This document shows positions 1-8,563 of a DNA stretch of 64,000 nt, piece after piece. Origin of the DNA: an uncultured Acidobacteriota bacterium (GTDB lineage Bacteria; Acidobacteriota; Terriglobia; Bryobacterales; Bryobacteraceae); assembly GCA_902826685.1 (NCBI GenBank), contig CADEFT010000014.1, positions 1-64,000 on the forward strand, given 5' to 3'. Position numbers and translations under genes: made by a program. The stretch's first letter is position 1; each line of letters begins with the position of its first letter. The notes below the pieces were generated by a model. That model made no database searches. It saw nothing but the letters and a program-made list of their open reading frames with translations, and was not told the origin of the DNA.

Positions 1-420
1 GGGAAAGTGGTAGTCGTGCGGAATGAGCAGGGCGGTACGCGCATCAGCATTTTTTTGAACGTGTTCGACGTGCATGTCAATCGCTCTCCCATCCCCGGCA
101 AGATCACCCGCTTCGAATACCACAAGGGCAAGTTCCTGGTGGCGAGTAAAGAGGAAGCTTCCACGCAAAACGAAATGAGCGTCATCACCGTGGAAGGCGA
201 CGGGTCGAAGGTCGTATTCAAACAGATCGCCGGCCTCATCGCCCGCCGCATCGTTTTCTGGAAAAAGACCGGCGACGACGTGGCCCGTGGAGAGCGTGTC
301 GGCTTGATCAAGTTCGGCTCACGCGTAGATGTTTGGCTCGGACCGGAATGGTCCATCGGCGTGAAGGAAGGGGAGCGTGTCTCGGCCGGCTCCTCGATTC
401 TCGCCACCAAGAAAGGCTGA
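1..420 (+). CDS. psd: Phosphatidylserine decarboxylase, C-terminal part (truncated by window edge)
   Basis: Decarboxylates phosphatidylserine to phosphatidylethanolamine at the inner membrane. The reading frame is open to base 1, so the N-terminus lies outside the window; the GTG codons near the edge are internal. The remaining ~139 residues hold the conserved core (FDVHVNRSP, then a run ending NEM) and near the C-terminus the motif IKFGSRVD. Family knowledge: the Gly-Ser pair there is the self-cleavage site that gives the alpha chain its pyruvoyl group, and the small size matches the short (archaeal-type) Psd subfamily. The stop lies 5 bases before pssA, which makes the substrate, so the two enzymes are adjacent in pathway and operon. 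Assignment is secure; only the start is missing. Confidence 0.93.
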   Translation, partial: GKVVVVRNEQGGTRISIFLNVFDVHVNRSPIPGKITRFEYHKGKFLVASKEEASTQNEMSVITVEGDGSKVVFKQIAGLIARRIVFWKKTGDDVARGERVGLIKFGSRVDVWLGPEWSIGVKEGERVSAGSSILATKKG

Positions 421-425
421 TTGTA

Positions 426-1316
426 ATGCCATTTCAACTGCCCAACAGGCTGATCGACCCCAAAAGCCGCCGGCCCCGCCGCGCCGCTTACGCCCTGCCG
501 ACTCTGTTCACCGCCGGCAATCTCTACCTGGGATTTCTCTCCATCATGAAAACCTTCCAGGGCGCGTTGGCCGTTCGAACCGGGCTCGAAGGCAGCGTGC
601 CCGATTTTGAGATCGCCGCCAAGGCGATCGGCGTCGCCGTGCTGCTCGACGGTCTCGACGGCCGCATCGCCCGCCTCACCGGCACCGAAAGCGATTTCGG
701 CCGCGAGATGGATTCCCTGGCCGACGTCATCACCTTCGGCATCGCCCCCGCCGTGCTTGCCTTCGCCTGGGGCCTGCTGTTCGTCGATTTCACCTCCGAC
801 CCCATCGTTCGCGATCACCTGATGCGCGCCGGCATGTTCGTCTGCTTCCTGTTTCTGTTGTGCAGCGCGGCGCGCCTGGCGCGGTTCAACGTGCAAGCCA
901 ATCCGGTGCCGAAGAATCCGGGCCGCCCGGATCGTAAGTATTTCGTCGGTCTTTGCACGCCCGCCGCCGCCGGAATGGTGGCTTCGGTGGTTTATGCCGC
1001 CGATTGCGTGCCCATCGGATCGTGGCCGCTGGCCGCCGCCTGGGTGGCTCTGCTCGGCATGCTTTCGTTCCTGCTGGTCAGCACCTGGCGCTACCGCAGC
1101 TTCAAGGACTTGAATCTCAACAGCCCGCGGCCGCCGCTGACCGTGATTTTATTGGGCAGCCTGATTTACCTGATCTGGAATTACTCGCAGCCCGTGCTGC
1201 TGGCCATGGCCATCGCCTACGTCGGCAGCGGCATCGTGGTGCGCGTCGCCGGTCTGCTGCGCCGGTTCACGCGCAAGGCGCCGCCTCCGCCGCAGCCCCA
1301 TCGGCAGCTAGGTTGA
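426..1316 (+). CDS. pssA: CDP-diacylglycerol--serine O-phosphatidyltransferase
   Basis: Makes phosphatidylserine from CDP-diacylglycerol and serine; its product feeds the psd gene just upstream. The 296-residue protein carries the complete CDP-alcohol phosphatidyltransferase signature D-G-x2-A-R-x8-G-x3-D-x3-D (D78, G79, A82, R83, G92, D96, D100) followed by several hydrophobic helices, as expected for this integral membrane family. The ATG at 426 is preferred over upstream in-frame starts because those would run deep into psd, and MPFQLPNRLIDP followed by PTLFTAGNLYLG is the usual family N-terminus. The C-terminal ~25 residues are basic and proline-rich, which is common and not informative. 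Confidence 0.95.
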   Translation: MPFQLPNRLIDPKSRRPRRAAYALPTLFTAGNLYLGFLSIMKTFQGALAVRTGLEGSVPDFEIAAKAIGVAVLLDGLDGRIARLTGTESDFGREMDSLADVITFGIAPAVLAFAWGLLFVDFTSDPIVRDHLMRAGMFVCFLFLLCSAARLARFNVQANPVPKNPGRPDRKYFVGLCTPAAAGMVASVVYAADCVPIGSWPLAAAWVALLGMLSFLLVSTWRYRSFKDLNLNSPRPPLTVILLGSLIYLIWNYSQPVLLAMAIAYVGSGIVVRVAGLLRRFTRKAPPPPQPHRQLG

Positions 1317-1326
1317 TCTCGAACGA

Positions 1327-2313
1327 ATGTCCATACGCCGCATCGCCGTCGTGGGGAGCGAATCGCTCCTCGGTAAAGAAATCCGCGAGGTGCTGTCCAC
1401 TTCGCCCGTCCCCTTCGATCTCACTCTCATCGGGGTGGACGATCGGGAGGCCAGGCTCACCGGGCACGCCGAGGAAGCCGTGGTCATCACCACGCTCGAT
1501 CGCACGAATCTCATCACCGCCGACGTGGTGGTGCTGGCCGGGTCGCCCGCCAGCAGCCGCAAGGCCTGGGAACTGGTTGGCGGGGGGCCGGGGCCGCTGG
1601 TCGTCGATGCCACCCGCCAGCTTGAGGATCTTCCCTCGGCCCGGTTGTGCGCCCCGCTGGTCGAAGGGCGGGAAGACGCCAAGTCGTCGCCCGCCATCGT
1701 CGCTCACCCGGCGGCCGTCGTCCTGGCCCAACTCTTCGCACGCCTGTCGAAATCCGTTCCCGTCGCGCGCGCCGTCGTGCATATCTTCGAACCGGCCAGC
1801 GAACTGGGGCAACCCGGCATCGATGAGCTGCATCAGCAGACCATCCGCCTGTTTCAGTTTCAGACCCTGCCCAAGGAGATTTACGACGAGCAACTGGCCT
1901 ATAACATCCTGCCGTCGTTCGGGCCGGAATCGCCGCACAACCTCGAGCGCACCGAAGCCCAGATCGAACGTCATTTCGCGAGTCTCGCCGGAAACGGTGT
2001 GCTGCCGTCGATCCGCCTGGCCCAGGCTCCCGTCTTTCACGGATACTCGATTTCCGCCTGGATCGAATGCGCCCGCGACACCAGGGCCGAAGAGATCGCA
2101 TCGGCCATCGCCGGCGGCGACGTCGATGTCCGCGCCGGATCCGAAGCGGCGCCCACCAACGTAGGTGCCGCCACCATGGACGGTTTTTCGGTGGGCGATA
2201 TCCGGTTGGATCGCAACAATCCGCGCGCCTGGTGGCTTTGGGCCGCGGCCGACAATCTGCGTACCACCGCCGTCAACGCCGTGCGCCTCGTCGAAAGGTG
2301 GGCCGGCGCGTGA
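1327..2313 (+). CDS. Aspartate-semialdehyde dehydrogenase-like protein lacking catalytic residues
   Basis: The fold is that of the Asd/USG-1 family: an N-terminal nucleotide-binding loop (VVGSESLLGKEI), VVDATRQLED in place of the usual ID.S..fR segment, and a dimerisation half with EPASELGQPGIDELHQQ matching the Asd helix SGAGKAGMEEL..Q. The catalytic block is changed: where Asd has N-P-N-C, this protein reads H127-P-A-A130, so the nucleophilic cysteine is gone, and the usual GHS near the C-terminus reads GYS, so the active-site histidine is gone too. It is therefore unlikely to reduce aspartyl phosphate. It sits between pssA and lptE, 10 bases after pssA, and overlaps lptE by 4 bases. The E. 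coli usg product is a comparable Asd paralogue of unknown role. Confidence 0.8.
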   Translation: MSIRRIAVVGSESLLGKEIREVLSTSPVPFDLTLIGVDDREARLTGHAEEAVVITTLDRTNLITADVVVLAGSPASSRKAWELVGGGPGPLVVDATRQLEDLPSARLCAPLVEGREDAKSSPAIVAHPAAVVLAQLFARLSKSVPVARAVVHIFEPASELGQPGIDELHQQTIRLFQFQTLPKEIYDEQLAYNILPSFGPESPHNLERTEAQIERHFASLAGNGVLPSIRLAQAPVFHGYSISAWIECARDTRAEEIASAIAGGDVDVRAGSEAAPTNVGAATMDGFSVGDIRLDRNNPRAWWLWAAADNLRTTAVNAVRLVERWAGA

Positions 2314-2834
2314 AGACGGGGCGCAGGCAGTTTCTCACGGTCTCGGCGGCGGCGGCCACCACCGGCTGCGGTTATCACCTTTCCGGACGCGCCGACCTGC
2401 TGCCCAAATCGCTCGCCAGCATCGCCGTGCCCGCCTTCTCAAACGCGACCATCCGCTATCGCCTTTCCGATCGCCTGGCGCAGGCCATTACGCGCGAGTT
2501 CATCTCCCGCACCCGCTACCACGTCGTGCCGCGCGAAGAGGAGGCCGACGCCGTTCTGCGCGGGTCCGTACTCAATCTGCTCGCCTTCCCCACCAACCTC
2601 GATACCGCCACCGGCCGTGCCGCCGGCGCGCAGGTCTCCCTCGTTCTTCAGCTTTCGCTCACCGAACGTGCCACCGGCAAGGTGCTCTACAACAACCCCG
2701 GCATGGAAGTGCGCGAGCGCTATGAGATCAGCGTCGACCCGGTGGCTTACCTTGAAGAAAGCGACACCGCGCTCGACCGGCTCAGCGTCAGCGCCGCCCG
2801 CGCCGTCGTCTCCGCGATTCTGGAGAACTTCTGA
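2310..2834 (+). CDS. lptE: LPS-assembly lipoprotein LptE
   Basis: LptE is the outer-membrane lipoprotein that plugs the LptD barrel and helps insert lipopolysaccharide. The GTG start overlaps the stop of the preceding gene as GTGA. The 174-residue product starts with a basic N-terminus (KTGRRQF), a short Ala-rich hydrophobic stretch and then TTGCGYHLSGR; GCGYHL with the lipidated cysteine is the hallmark of LptE, though the residue three before the cysteine is Thr rather than Leu, so the lipobox is loose. The next gene, holA, follows with a one-base overlap; lptE-holA is also the order in E. coli, which supports both calls. Other Lpt parts (lptB, lptC/A fusion) are at 43148-46116. Confidence 0.85.
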   Translation: MKTGRRQFLTVSAAAATTGCGYHLSGRADLLPKSLASIAVPAFSNATIRYRLSDRLAQAITREFISRTRYHVVPREEEADAVLRGSVLNLLAFPTNLDTATGRAAGAQVSLVLQLSLTERATGKVLYNNPGMEVRERYEISVDPVAYLEESDTALDRLSVSAARAVVSAILENF

Positions 2835-3877
2835 TGACGCCGCAGCAGTTGGTCTCGCAGTTGAAATCGTCCCCGCCGGCGCCGCTTTATTTGTTCGCCG
2901 GACAGGAAAGCTATCGCCGCCGCGCCTGCCGCAAGATGATGGTGGAAAAAGCGCTGCCGGAAGATCTGCGCGAAGACGGCTACGCGCGCTACGATCTTGA
3001 CGAAACTTCCATCCGCGACGTTGTCGATGCCGCCGCCTCCTACTCGCTGTTTGCGGCCGAACGCCTCATCTGGGTTTCCAACGCCGAAGCCGCCCTGCCG
3101 CGCGGCGCCGCCGCGTTCGATGAGAAGGATACCGCCGCCCTCGCCCGCTACGCCGCCGATCCCACCCCTGGTACCGTCGTCGTGTTCGATGCCCAGCGCC
3201 TCGGCTTCGACAACGACGATAAATCGAAAATGGAGCGGCTGCGCAAATTCTACGCCGCCGTTCCGAACGTGGTGGAATTCTCTCCTTACTCACCGGACGA
3301 GGCGCTGAAGCTTGCCGGCGAACTCGCCGCCAGGGCAGGGCTGAAGATGAATCCCGCCCTGCTCAATACTCTGGTCGAGGCCCTCGGCAGCGATGCCGAA
3401 CGCATCGCCACCGAGATCGAGAAACTCGCGGCCTTCAGCGGCGGGACACGCGCGATCGCAGAGGCCGACATCCTTGCGCTCGCGCCGGACGCGCGCACCG
3501 CCACCGTCTTCGCCCTGGTCGCCGCGCTCGGCCGGGGCGACCGCGCCGCCAGTCTCAATCTGCTGCACACCTTGATTCGCGACGGGGAATATCTGCCGCT
3601 CGCCCTCACCTTCCTCGCCGCCCAGGTGCGCTTCGCCCTCACCGCCAGGGAAGAAGGTCTGAAAACGCCGCAGGCCATTCAGGCGCACTTCAGCAAGCTG
3701 GGAATCCCCATGTGGTCTTCGCGTGCCCAGCAGGTGATGCAAACCCTCGGCGCGTTCTCAAAGCCCCAACTCGAAAAGGCGATGGTCAAGATTTTCGAAA
3801 CCGACAAGGCCTTCCGCGACCGCAGCCCCGACGATCGCCTGGTGATGGAACGTCTCATCCTCGATCTCACCCGCTAA
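2834..3877 (+). CDS. holA: DNA polymerase III subunit delta
   Basis: The delta subunit opens the beta sliding clamp as part of the clamp loader. At 347 residues it is the normal family length. The N-terminal part has APLYLFAGQESYRRRA, the family's usual Yll.G.e.yli beginning, followed by the AAA+-like region with VVVFDAQR and a C-terminal helical collar domain (LLHTLIRDGEYLPLALTFLAAQVR). The ATG shares its A with the lptE stop, so the two are likely co-translated. It ends 67 bases before the ABC exporter gene. No deviation noted. Confidence 0.93.
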   Translation: MTPQQLVSQLKSSPPAPLYLFAGQESYRRRACRKMMVEKALPEDLREDGYARYDLDETSIRDVVDAAASYSLFAAERLIWVSNAEAALPRGAAAFDEKDTAALARYAADPTPGTVVVFDAQRLGFDNDDKSKMERLRKFYAAVPNVVEFSPYSPDEALKLAGELAARAGLKMNPALLNTLVEALGSDAERIATEIEKLAAFSGGTRAIAEADILALAPDARTATVFALVAALGRGDRAASLNLLHTLIRDGEYLPLALTFLAAQVRFALTAREEGLKTPQAIQAHFSKLGIPMWSSRAQQVMQTLGAFSKPQLEKAMVKIFETDKAFRDRSPDDRLVMERLILDLTR

Positions 3878-3944
3878 CGAAAATATCTTCGCCTCCGCTC
3901 GCGCATTTTCACCCCCCGCTCGCCCTTTATCCAAATGAAGACCC

Positions 3945-6089
3945 ATGACCATCACCCAATCGCTGCGCAAGCTGCTCGGCTATTTAGGGCCCCAGCGCGG
4001 CCGGATGGCGTTGGTCGTTCTGGCCTCGCTTCTCGACATGGGCCTTAATGCCCAGCTTTCGGTGAGTTTCAAGTATTTGATCGACAAAGCCATCGGGGAG
4101 AAGAATGAGCGAATTCTGGGACTGATCGTCCTCAGCCTGGCCGTTTCCGTGGTCGTTGTCTCCCTTGCCGGTGTTTGGCGCGACCGTCAATATTCCCGCA
4201 TCGTCGGCAACCTCGCCGCCGACCTGCGCCATCGCATGTTCGAGCATATGCAGCGTCTGTCGCTCGGCTATTACTCGCGGACGCAGGCGGGCGAAATCCT
4301 CTCCCGCTTCTCCGGCGATCTCGCCTCGGTCGAAGCCACCGTATTGAACGGAGTGCCCTGGGGCATTCTGCCGCTGCTCGACATTCTGCTCTCCACCATC
4401 CTGATCTTCCTGCTCGACTGGCGCCTGGCTCTGGTCGCGCTCGTCTCGTTCCCGCTCGCTCTCGCCGGTCCCCGCCTGTTGTCCGGCCGCACGGCCAGCG
4501 CCGCCGTCGACCGCAGGCAGGAAGAGGCCGGCCTGGTCTCGGCCGTGCAGGAGAACGTCGCCGCCCAAGCCCTTGTCAAGGCGTTCGGGCTCGAGCGTAT
4601 GGCTCTGTCGAAGTTCGAACAACAGAACGGCCGCCTGCGCGGCGCCAGCTCCCGGCTCGGCTTTCTCATGCTTGTCATGGAGCGCTCGGCCGGCTTCAGC
4701 ACGCAGATCCTTCAGGTAGCGGTGATGGGCGCCGGCGGCTATCTGGTGTTTCGCGGCCAGATGACGGTGGGCACTTTCGCCGCCTTTCAGTCGCTATTCG
4801 TAACCCTGGCCAACTCCATCGGCTACGTGGCGCAATACCTGCCCCAACTTTCCCAGGCGGGCGGCAGCATGCTCCGCATCGAGGAACTGCTCTCGGAGGC
4901 GCCGCAGGTGGAAGACGCCGGCACCGCGCTGAATCTGCCGGTCATGAGACGGGGCATCGAACTGCGCGACGTAACGTTCAGCTACAACGGCCAGCGGAAA
5001 AATCTCGATGGCGTCAGCTTGCGCATTCCGCGCGGCTCCTCGGTCGCTTTCGTCGGGCCCAGCGGTTCCGGTAAGAGCACGATCCTCAGTCTGGTCATGC
5101 GTTTTTACGATCCCGCCAAGGGCTCGGTCTCCATCGACGGCTTCGACCTGAAACAGGTCACGCAGGAATCGCTGCGCGCGCAGACCGCCGTGGTTTTTCA
5201 GGAGAACTTTCTTTTCGAAACTTCGATTCGCGAAAACATCCGCACCGCGCGGCCGTCGGCCACCGACGCGGAGATCGAAACGGCGGCGCGCGCCGCGGGC
5301 ATCCACGATGTCATCAGCGCGCTTCCGGAAGGCTACGACACCAGCGCGGGGCAGGGAGGCAAGCGCTTCTCCGGAGGCCAGCGCCAGCGCCTCGCCATCG
5401 CGCGCGCGCTGGTGCGCAACCCCGAAATCCTCGTGCTGGACGAAGCCACTTCGGCGCTCGACGGAGCCAGCGAAACGCTCATCAACGAAACCATCGCCCG
5501 CGCCTCGGCCGGACGCACGGTGCTTTCGGTCACGCACCGCCTCGGCCCGGTCACCACGATGGACCGCATTTTCTTTCTCGACGGCGGCCGCGTGCTCGAA
5601 GAGGGAACCCATGCCGAACTGCTCGCGCGCAATGGCGGCTACGCGCGTCTCTGGCAAAAGCAAAGCGGATTCGTAGTGACGCCCGCCGGCGATCGCGCGC
5701 AGGTGACACCGGCCCGCCTGCGCGACATAGCCATTCTCTCCGCCGTCGAGGAGCAGACTCTGGCCGAGATCGCCCGGTCGTTCCTCACCGAACTGTTTCC
5801 CGCCGGCCGCACCATCGTCCACGAAGGCGATATCGGAGACAAATTCTACATCCTGGTGCGCGGCACCGTCGAGGTGCTGAAGGCGGGCGCCCGCGTAGCC
5901 GTTCTCGACGACGGAGATTATTTCGGCGAAATGGCGCTGCTCACCGACGCCCGCCGCAACGCCTCGGTCCGCACCATCGCCGAGTGCACCTGTCTGGTGC
6001 TCGCTCGCGAGCACTTCCACGCCCTGATGGAACGCGCCCCCAATCTGCGCGAAAGCATGCTCACCGCCGCCGCCGCGAGGACGAAATGA
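3945..6089 (+). CDS. ABC exporter (fused permease-ATPase) with C-terminal cyclic-nucleotide-binding domain
   Basis: A 714-residue type IV ABC exporter half-transporter. Residues ~15-310 form the six-helix membrane domain; residues ~335-565 are the ATPase with Walker A GPSGSGKST (371), signature FSGGQ (475), Walker B ILVLDE (495) and the H-loop histidine (531). What is unusual is the extra domain at ~590-705, typical of CAP/PKA-type cNMP-binding domains: it holds the phosphate-binding cassette FGEMALL...RRNA with G661, E662 and R671. Substrate cannot be told from sequence; the fused half-transporter should act as a homodimer. The stop overlaps the start of the receiver-cyclase gene as ATGA, suggesting that transport is gated by the nucleotide the next gene makes. 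Confidence 0.92.
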   Translation: MTITQSLRKLLGYLGPQRGRMALVVLASLLDMGLNAQLSVSFKYLIDKAIGEKNERILGLIVLSLAVSVVVVSLAGVWRDRQYSRIVGNLAADLRHRMFEHMQRLSLGYYSRTQAGEILSRFSGDLASVEATVLNGVPWGILPLLDILLSTILIFLLDWRLALVALVSFPLALAGPRLLSGRTASAAVDRRQEEAGLVSAVQENVAAQALVKAFGLERMALSKFEQQNGRLRGASSRLGFLMLVMERSAGFSTQILQVAVMGAGGYLVFRGQMTVGTFAAFQSLFVTLANSIGYVAQYLPQLSQAGGSMLRIEELLSEAPQVEDAGTALNLPVMRRGIELRDVTFSYNGQRKNLDGVSLRIPRGSSVAFVGPSGSGKSTILSLVMRFYDPAKGSVSIDGFDLKQVTQESLRAQTAVVFQENFLFETSIRENIRTARPSATDAEIETAARAAGIHDVISALPEGYDTSAGQGGKRFSGGQRQRLAIARALVRNPEILVLDEATSALDGASETLINETIARASAGRTVLSVTHRLGPVTTMDRIFFLDGGRVLEEGTHAELLARNGGYARLWQKQSGFVVTPAGDRAQVTPARLRDIAILSAVEEQTLAEIARSFLTELFPAGRTIVHEGDIGDKFYILVRGTVEVLKAGARVAVLDDGDYFGEMALLTDARRNASVRTIAECTCLVLAREHFHALMERAPNLRESMLTAAAARTK

Positions 6090-7723
6090 CAAACGCCGCT
6101 CCCACCGGACCCATTCCCCCCGCCGCGCGCCTGCGCCACGATCTGCTCACGCCCGTGAATCACCTCATGGGCTACAGCGAAATGCTGCAGGAGCAACTCG
6201 AAGACCTGGACGCCGCCGCGCTCGCCCCCGGGATCAGGGCCATCGAAAACGCCGCCCGCGAATGCTTCAGCCTGATTCAGCAACTGCTGCCGCCGGGCCA
6301 GGAAGCCGATGGCGCCTTCGTCCTCGATTCCCTTCGCATCCTGTTGCCGGCGCCCATCGGTGTCATCGCAAACCTGGTGCGCGAGATTCGAAGCGGCCCC
6401 GTCCCCGCCGCCATCGACGCCGATCTAACGAGAATCGCTACCGCCGCCGAACGTCTGGGTTTGCTGCTCGCCGAGCCAGGCACCTCCGCCGAGCCGCCCG
6501 CGCTTGCGCCGGAACCCGCCGATGCCAATCCCCCCGAGGCTCCGGATTCGCCCGCATCGAAGGACGGGAAGTTGCTGGTCGTCGACGACAACGCCGTGAA
6601 TCGCGATCTGCTCAGCCGCCGCCTCCAGCGCGAAGGCTATGCCGTCCTGCAGGCCGCCGATGGACACAACGCGCTCCGGATGCTCGCCGAAGACACTTTC
6701 GAACTGGTGCTGCTCGATGTCATGATGCCCGAAATCGACGGCTTCGAAGTCCTGCGTCAACTGCAGGCGAGCGGCCGCCTCGCTACCCTGCCGGTGATCA
6801 TGATCTCGGCCATGGACGAGGTGCAGAGCGCGGTTCGCTGCATCGAAATGGGCGCCGAGGACTACCTCACCAAGCCCTTCGACCCCATTCTGTTGCGCGC
6901 CCGCATCGGCGCCTGTCTGGAAAAGAAGCGCCTCCGCGACGAGGAGCGCCGCACCGCGCAGCAACTCCGCGCCGCGCTCGATGAAGTGGAAGAGCAGCGC
7001 CGCCACGCCGAATCGCTGCTGCTCAATATCCTGCCGGCCCGTATCTCCGAGGAACTTCGCGCCCAGGGCAGCGTCACGCCCAAGTACTTCGACGACGTCA
7101 GCATCGTGTTCACCGATTTCGCCGGATTTTCCGCCGCCATCGAAGACATGGCCGCCGACGAGATGGTGCTGATGCTGCATGACTACTTCACCGCCTTCGA
7201 TCGCATCGTGCGCCGCTACGGGCTCGAAAAGCTGAAAACCATCGGCGATAGCTACATGTTCATGGGCGGCCTGCCGCCCCGCAATCCTTCGCATCCGGTG
7301 GACGCGGTGCTCGCCTGTTTCGAGATGCTCCACGCCGCCGAACAATTGGGCAGCCGCTATCCCCAGGGCTGGCGGATCCGCATCGGCATGCACACCGGGC
7401 CGGTGATCGCGGGCGTGGTAGGCGTGGACAAGTTCGCTTTCGACGTTTGGGGTGAGACGGTGAACTACAGCTCGCGCATGGAATCCTCGGGCGAGCCGGG
7501 CCGCATCAATCTCTCCGAGCGCGCCTGGTCGCGCGTGAAGGACTTCTTTGAATGCGAGCATCGCGGCAAGATTCGCACCAAGGATCTGCGTGACGTGGAC
7601 ATGTATTTCATCAAAGGCGTCCATCCGAAGCTGATGCAGGATGCCGCCTTTGCCCGCCGCTACAAGACCTATTTCGAGCACGAACCGCTTTCGTTCCCCG
7701 ATTTCCTGGCGGGCCGGCCGTGA
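6086..7723 (+). CDS. Receiver-class III adenylate cyclase fusion with degenerate histidine-kinase dimerisation segment
   Basis: 545 residues with three parts. Residues ~12-130 resemble the HisKA dimerisation/H-box helix (LRHDLLTPVNHLMGY, H18), but no ATPase domain follows. Residues ~162-280 are a response-regulator receiver with acid pair D167/D168, phospho-acceptor D211 and K263. A charged coiled coil (~280-310) leads to a class III cyclase domain: metal aspartates D344 and D388, base-selecting K384 and D453, transition-state N460 and R464. The Lys/Asp pair is the adenylate-selective combination, so the product is predicted to be cAMP. It is ATGA-coupled to the cNMP-binding exporter upstream and GTGA-coupled to a metal hydrolase downstream. 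The ATG at 6086 is chosen for that coupling; an upstream in-frame start would run into the exporter gene. Confidence 0.92.
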   Translation: MTNAAPTGPIPPAARLRHDLLTPVNHLMGYSEMLQEQLEDLDAAALAPGIRAIENAARECFSLIQQLLPPGQEADGAFVLDSLRILLPAPIGVIANLVREIRSGPVPAAIDADLTRIATAAERLGLLLAEPGTSAEPPALAPEPADANPPEAPDSPASKDGKLLVVDDNAVNRDLLSRRLQREGYAVLQAADGHNALRMLAEDTFELVLLDVMMPEIDGFEVLRQLQASGRLATLPVIMISAMDEVQSAVRCIEMGAEDYLTKPFDPILLRARIGACLEKKRLRDEERRTAQQLRAALDEVEEQRRHAESLLLNILPARISEELRAQGSVTPKYFDDVSIVFTDFAGFSAAIEDMAADEMVLMLHDYFTAFDRIVRRYGLEKLKTIGDSYMFMGGLPPRNPSHPVDAVLACFEMLHAAEQLGSRYPQGWRIRIGMHTGPVIAGVVGVDKFAFDVWGETVNYSSRMESSGEPGRINLSERAWSRVKDFFECEHRGKIRTKDLRDVDMYFIKGVHPKLMQDAAFARRYKTYFEHEPLSFPDFLAGRP

Positions 7724-8532
7724 CCGCGCGCCTCAAAGTTGCCTTCTGGGGCGTGCGGGGAACGAGGCCGACGCCCCGCCGGGAGAACCTGCGCTACGGC
7801 GGCGATACGGCTTGCGTGGAAATCGCGGCGCCCTCCGGCGAGCGGCTGCTGCTCGACGCCGGCACGGGCATCGTGCGCGCGGGCGCCACTTTCGCACCGG
7901 ACGCGCCCGTCCATCTTTTTCTCTCCCACTATCATCGCGATCATATCGACGGGCTGCCCTTCTTCGCGCCTCTCTACCAGCCGGGACGCACCGTGACCAT
8001 TCATGGTCCCTCCGCCAACGGCCAGCCCGAAGCGATCCTGCGGGCCGCCATGGCCCCACCCTATTTCCCCGTCGCCTTCGACTCCACCGGCGCCCACAAG
8101 CTATTCCACGAAGCCGGCATCGCGCCCGTGGAAGCTGGACCGTTTCTGGTACGCTCCTTCCCTCTCAACCATCCGCAAGGTTCCATCGGTTATCGCATCG
8201 AGGCGGGCGGCGCCGCCGTGGTGTACGCCACCGACTACGAGCACGGTGTCGAGTCCTTCGACCGGACCTTGCGGGAATACGCGCAGGGTGCCGACCTGCT
8301 GATCTCCGATGCGCAGTTCACGCCGCGAGACTATGAGCCGCATCGCGGATGGGGCCATACGACGTGGCGCGAGGCGGCCCGTCTGGCCGCCGATTGCGGC
8401 GTAAAGCGCCTGGTTCTGTTTCATCACGATCCCACTAGAGACGACGATGCCATCGACGCCATCGTGGAGGAAGCGCGCTCTGAATGCAGCGGGACCATCG
8501 CCGCACGCCAAGATTTGGAAATGTGGGTGTAG
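7720..8532 (+). CDS. Metallo-beta-lactamase-fold hydrolase, possible cyclic phosphodiesterase
   Basis: A 270-residue MBL-fold protein of the PhnP-like branch: FWGVRGTRPTP and YGGDT near the start, the metal motif HYHRDH (H70, H72, D74, H75), a downstream His (PLNHPQG) and Asp (YATDYEH), and a late histidine (LFHHDP). Relatives hydrolyse phosphodiesters including cyclic ones, but the substrate here is not shown by sequence. The GTG start overlaps the cyclase stop as GTGA. Inference: it could degrade the cAMP made by the cyclase and so complete a make/sense/destroy set with the exporter's cNMP domain. It ends 29 bases before the convergent slipin gene. Confidence 0.85.
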   Translation: MTARLKVAFWGVRGTRPTPRRENLRYGGDTACVEIAAPSGERLLLDAGTGIVRAGATFAPDAPVHLFLSHYHRDHIDGLPFFAPLYQPGRTVTIHGPSANGQPEAILRAAMAPPYFPVAFDSTGAHKLFHEAGIAPVEAGPFLVRSFPLNHPQGSIGYRIEAGGAAVVYATDYEHGVESFDRTLREYAQGADLLISDAQFTPRDYEPHRGWGHTTWREAARLAADCGVKRLVLFHHDPTRDDDAIDAIVEEARSECSGTIAARQDLEMWV

Positions 8533-8563
8533 AACGGGCCTTGCGGCCAGTCCCACACCCGTT
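8522..8563. terminator. Possible bidirectional terminator between convergent genes
   Basis: The junction between the MBL hydrolase and the slipin contains nested inverted repeats: TGTGGG (8522) with CCCACA (8552), AACGGG (8533) with CCCGTT (8558), and an inner GGCC-TTGC-GGCC. These are mutually exclusive hairpins and there is no strong T-run on either side, so this is a weak call resting mainly on the convergent gene arrangement. Confidence 0.3.
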
